Source of the DNA: Bacteroidales bacterium
Lineage (GTDB): Bacteria > Bacteroidota > Bacteroidia > Bacteroidales > TTA-H9
Direction: 5' to 3'
NCBI GenBank assembly: GCA_030656615.1
Contig: JAUSOY010000078.1
Span: 95,910-159,909, forward strand
Length of the DNA stretch: 64,000 nucleotides
The number at the start of each line of letters is the position of its first letter. Within the stretch, counting starts at the first letter, position 1. Positions 62,601 through 64,000 of this stretch are shown piece after piece. The notes under the pieces were generated by a model. The model saw nothing but the letters and a program-made list of their open reading frames with translations. It made no database searches and was not told where the DNA came from. Made by a program: the position numbers and the translations under genes.

Positions 62601-64000
62601 ACACTGGGTAACATATATCTGACTGGTACCTTCACTCAAATGGCCTTCTTTGGAGCAACACAGGTTAATGCCAATGGAAATACCGATGCCTTCCTCGCAA
62701 AATATGACAACAATGGTAACTTCCAGTGGGTTAAAAACTATGGTGGATTCTTTGATGATGCTGGTAACAGCATTTTCACCGATGAAGGTGGTTATAGTTG
62801 GGTAACAGGCTCCTTCCAGGGAATTTCAACCTTTGGAGCTAATACGCTGATTAGCCGTGGTGGTGATGATGTTTATCTGGCCAAATTCGATAATCTAGGT
62901 GCTATGCAATGGGTACAACAGGCCGGTGGCACTTCCGAAGACTTTGGTCATCAGGTTATGGTAGATATTTCAGAACATGCCATTATTACAGGTCGATTCC
63001 AGGGTACTGCTACTTTCGGCAGCACCAATATCGTCAGCTCTGGAAATAATGACATCTTTATGGCCAAGTACAATACGCTTGGAAACCTTCTTTGGGTTCG
63101 TAAAGCAGGTGGTATTGGAAATGATTTGGGACGTGATGTTACCATTGACCAATCACAAAACATTTATCTCACAGGAAATATTGAAGGTACAGCCAGTTTC
63201 GGTGCTACTAACGTTACATCCAATGGCCTGAAAGATGCCTTTACAGCCAAATACGACAAAAATGGTAATCCTCAGTGGGTTCGCACCATTGGTGGAACAG
63301 GCATTGATAACGCCAAAGCGATTTATGTAGACGTTCTGGGTAATGCCTATACGACTGGTTCATTCCGTAACAGCATGGTTTTGGGTGATAAAACTCTTAC
63401 CAGTGCAGGACAAAGCGATATTTTCGTTACCAAGCACAACACCAATGGATACCTCGTATGGTCACAACAAGCTGGTGGTGCTGGTGCCGATTCATCCATG
63501 ACAATTTTCATGCGCAACGATAAAAATCTGGTACTTGGTGGTTCATTCACTGCCAGTGCATCCTTTGCTCCGGGAACACTTGTTAGTTCCGGAGGTGATG
63601 ATGCTTTTATGGTTCGTCTGAATCAGGTTGCTGTTCCTACTCCACCCGTTATTACTCCGGTTAACTGCTTCGGAGGAACTGAAGGTGGCATTGATATTAC
63701 CGTTGGCGGTGGTACCCTACCCTATCAGTATTTGTGGAGTAATGGTGCTAATACCGAAGATTTGGTCAATATACCTGAAGGTACATACTGGCTGTTTGTT
63801 AATGATATCAATGCATGCCAGCTTAACACTACTTTACAGGTTAACTTCCTCTTCCCCTTCCCCGAACCTCCCACATCGGCTTCTGTTGACAGGAATTTCT
63901 TCTGTACCAATGATGCCGGAAATATCACACTGACTGCTGTTGGTGGTTCAGGCGATATTCTGGAATGGTACGAAAACAGCTGCGGTGGAACTTCCATTGC
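56691..64000 (+). CDS. Giant multidomain surface protein (3' end outside window): Ig-like, SprB and SBBP repeats
   Basis: An open frame of at least 2436 codons running off the right edge; no stop was seen. Signal peptide about 1-25 (cleavage near SNAQ). After an N-terminal beta domain come about 20 Ig-like repeats of 84 residues (57030-62110), then an SprB-type repeat (62110-62330, with GNTNAAIDITITGG and YKWSNGATTQDL), six to seven SBBP/beta-propeller repeats (62340-63610, each DxxGNxYxTG ... FLAKYD-like), a second SprB-type repeat (63650-63850) and the start of another Ig-like unit (WYENSCGG). Such giant proteins in Bacteroidota are usually T9SS-secreted adhesins or gliding-related filaments. 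Its C-terminus, which would show whether it also carries the KHN-type tail, lies outside the window. Confidence 0.9.
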   Translation, partial: MNSRFFTTALLLLFFGFFAIPESNAQSNTTQPDTVCVSSTEFYRVDSAAGSHFVWGLKYGGGTILSNPIDSAARIKIQWNATVGFDTLWVVEYNLHGCAGDTNKIRVGRFTVPALVVSGNNFSICEGSIFSVNVAATGIPLLTYQWKFNGIDIPGATAAALSISGLNATHAGIYTCTVSNPCGFTVTENITLVVKFNPVITLQPIAISTCPGATINLSTANTGTGPFTYVWKKDGITVSDGGGITGATTANIQIAGMTLSNTGNYTCTITNSCATVVTTSILVNINVPPVITQQPLSVSICEAEPTNFNFIVTGDSLFYQWKFEGVDIPGATGTSLNFSPAQYPDTGTYTCYISNTCGNVTTANAVLNMNIPPAITVEPDSISTCVGQNIALNVTVTGDSLFYQWKKEGIDLPGATSTTLAFTPVTYADTGNYTLFIYNTCGNVTSQNANININIPPVIVSQTGNISSCLGNSATMQVIVTGDSLFYQWKRNGVDVAGANSPTLVINPVTLANTGNYICTITNTCGNVSSVSLALTVNIVPVITQHPVNKSSCLGNTHMFTVVATGDSLNYQWRRNGVDIAGATLSTYTVSPVTLGNVGTYTCYVYNTCGNQLSNPANLTVNISPVITVQPQHKSSCIGNSHTFSVTVTGDSLNYQWKRNGVNIPGAIASTYTVNPVSLANTGTYQVVITNTCGTVSSNIVNLTVNIVPVITQQPVNKSSCLGNSHTFSVIATGDSLNYQWRRNGVDIAGATFSTITINPVTLGNTGAYTCYVYNTCGNQLSNVANLSVNIAPIITVQPKPKSSCLGLSHTFNVSATGDSLKYQWKFNGVNIPGAISSSYTVNPISLLNTGAYQVVVSNTCGIAPSNTVNLTVNIAPVITLHPVKKSSCLGFSHTFSITATGDSLKYQWRRNGVDIVGATASTYTVNPITLSNTGAYTCYVYNTCGNQLSNAANLTINIAPVITVQPKHKSSCLGQSHTFSVIATGDSLKYQWKFNGVNIPGAVASTYTVNPVSLLNTGPYQVVVYNTCGIVPSNIVNLTVNIAPVITLHPKTISSCIGNSVTLNIAATGDSLKYQWRRDGINVPGATSASLTINPVNLTNTGYYTCVISNTCGTQTTNSGRLTVNVAPVITLQPKKVSTCPGLSTGFTVTATGDSLKYQWYKNSFLMPGKTSPNITFSPVTYADTADYYLRIYNTCGTINTVSVNLNINIPPVITRHPKSLLTCVGDSSAMTVVVSGDSLFYQWRFNGVNIPGSTNRILPIDPVTLASIGIYDVRITNTCGQAISDTAHLYANIDPSVIINPKSISSCLGNTETLRVGIVAGGSALPNFQWYKDGVLIPGATDTLLVITNITLAKTGAYYCELWNNCDAINTTTAFLTVNIAPVITSQPQNISTCIGNSVAFNMTVTGDSLKYQWYKDGFPLAGATTPNLAFNPVNAGHVGFYYCKVWNTCGTLNSQNVQLYMNTPPGITLQPVNRKACAGDNVILQVAGSGDFLQYQWFKDGVIVAGATNATLQFNPVAFVHKGAYQCRVQNTCGTAWSNIVNIWVNTTPIITTQPQGISTCAGTTVILNTIAIGDSITYQWKLEGIDIPGANAPTYTINNIQFIQTGNYTCYLSTRCGVVMTQQARVTINRVPVITSQPVDVSACAGDFISIGFGITGDSLFYRWQKDGINIPGANQPTLDFAAISVTDRGIYRCYIWNTCGNVWTTDVNVWVNILPAVVTQPLSATRCEDDSVSFRVTPVGDFITIQWYRNNVAITGATTNVFSIPRISMSDAGQYFCRVTSQSCGYSDSQIATLTVVQKFVVSAVTSNITCNGNTNAAIDITITGGALPLTYKWSNGATTQDLTGLTPGTYTVSIRDQNNCKVRKSISVDQPDVLAFVHDTTNWSNALRMGGAGNDKISDIRTDRFGNTYVTGHFQSNSNFQTQSLTSFGDDDIFLAKYNAAGNLSWIKQAGGTLKDQGRGLALDTLGNIYLTGTFTQMAFFGATQVNANGNTDAFLAKYDNNGNFQWVKNYGGFFDDAGNSIFTDEGGYSWVTGSFQGISTFGANTLISRGGDDVYLAKFDNLGAMQWVQQAGGTSEDFGHQVMVDISEHAIITGRFQGTATFGSTNIVSSGNNDIFMAKYNTLGNLLWVRKAGGIGNDLGRDVTIDQSQNIYLTGNIEGTASFGATNVTSNGLKDAFTAKYDKNGNPQWVRTIGGTGIDNAKAIYVDVLGNAYTTGSFRNSMVLGDKTLTSAGQSDIFVTKHNTNGYLVWSQQAGGAGADSSMTIFMRNDKNLVLGGSFTASASFAPGTLVSSGGDDAFMVRLNQVAVPTPPVITPVNCFGGTEGGIDITVGGGTLPYQYLWSNGANTEDLVNIPEGTYWLFVNDINACQLNTTLQVNFLFPFPEPPTSASVDRNFFCTNDAGNITLTAVGGSGDILEWYENSCGGTSI
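57030..62110 (+). repeat. About 20 tandem Ig-like repeats (84 residues, ~252 bp period)
   Basis: The core reads YQWK or YQWR, then NGV(D/N)I-GA(T/I), a TVNP strand, NTG-Y and NTCG. Its start positions step by 250-254 bp from about 57643 to 61940, with one 262-bp step at 60416-60678. Each unit has Cys in S-S-C-x-G and in NTCG. Confidence 0.88.
58325..59835 (+). repeat. Higher-order repeat: three copies of a two-domain Ig unit (~504 bp)
   Basis: Within the Ig array the units alternate between type A (YQWRRNGVDI ... YTCYVYNTCGNQLSN) and type B (YQWKxNGVNIPGA ... YQVVxxNTCG). A/B pairs at about 58325, 58828 and 59332 are near-identical, pointing to recent duplication of a domain pair. Confidence 0.8.
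62340..63610 (+). repeat. SBBP-type beta-propeller repeats within the giant gene
   Basis: Six to seven units of about 180-190 bp, each with a VTGxF or LTGxF strand, a D(A/I/V)(F/Y)xAKY motif and a closing GGxxxD segment, as in the SBBP family. Confidence 0.8.

Noticed and set aside
56707..64000. Minus-strand open frames opposite the giant gene
   Set aside because: They are antisense shadows of the repeat-rich coding frame; the + frame is continuous from 56691 to the window edge.

Overview
The window is a low-GC chromosome segment from a member of the Bacteroidota. The evidence is TAnnTTTG-type -7 promoter elements, outer-membrane DUF5686/carboxypeptidase-regulatory and CusABC-type proteins, and a long run of secreted proteins with Ig-like 'LGxDTxICxG' modules, SprB repeats and IgGFc-binding domains, as seen in type IX secretion (T9SS) bacteria. 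The genus cannot be fixed from the sequence. No tRNA, rRNA, CRISPR array, IS element or phage gene was seen.

Region 1 (1-9.5 kb) is an elaborate inositol-lipid locus, all on the + strand. Its genes are a PLP aminotransferase (cut by the window edge), a CDP-alcohol phosphatidyltransferase, a nucleotidyltransferase, a LysE-type exporter, a second nucleotidyltransferase, a TetR regulator, an ATP-grasp enzyme, a second CDP-alcohol phosphatidyltransferase, an LPG-synthase-type flippase, a HAD hydrolase and myo-inositol-1-phosphate synthase. A bidirectional terminator closes it. Compared with the simple MIPS/PIP-synthase/phosphatase cluster described for gut Bacteroides, it has doubled nucleotidyltransferase and lipid-headgroup-transferase genes plus an ATP-grasp enzyme. 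The second transferase lacks the last Asp of the family motif.

Region 2 (9.5-31.4 kb) is mostly housekeeping: a DUF4833-like secreted protein, a DUF5686 outer-membrane protein, an ABC-2 exporter, a 2222-residue hybrid histidine kinase with about eight PAS and three GAF domains, M16 and M48 metallopeptidases, a YdcF/SanA-like protein, a membrane VWA-like protein, FabG, an odd class III aminotransferase (PLP-binding Asp replaced by Asn, extra CxC/CxxxC insert) and a GNAT acetyltransferase.

Region 3 (31.6-41.9 kb) holds a lipoprotein, a three-gene quinol/cytochrome module (tetraheme cytochrome c, Tat-type 4x[4Fe-4S] protein, NrfD-like membrane protein) without a recognisable terminal reductase, and a heavy-metal RND efflux operon preceded by a His-rich small protein.

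Region 4 (42-64 kb) is a surface-protein island of nine consecutive + strand genes. Eight are complete, and all eight end in a ~75-residue Ig-like module followed by a very short conserved C-terminus of the form (I/V)-(K/R/N)-H-(N/Q/D)-stop. Four of the eight are tandem paralogues of one family, two carry IgGFc-binding domains, one has PKD plus proprotein-convertase P domains, and one has no recognised N-terminal domain. The ninth is a giant gene of at least 2436 codons, running off the window, with about 20 Ig-like repeats, SprB repeats and SBBP beta-propeller repeats. The shared C-terminal tail, different from the familiar T9SS type A/B sorting domains, is the strongest candidate in the window for something undescribed, possibly a sorting or anchoring signal.
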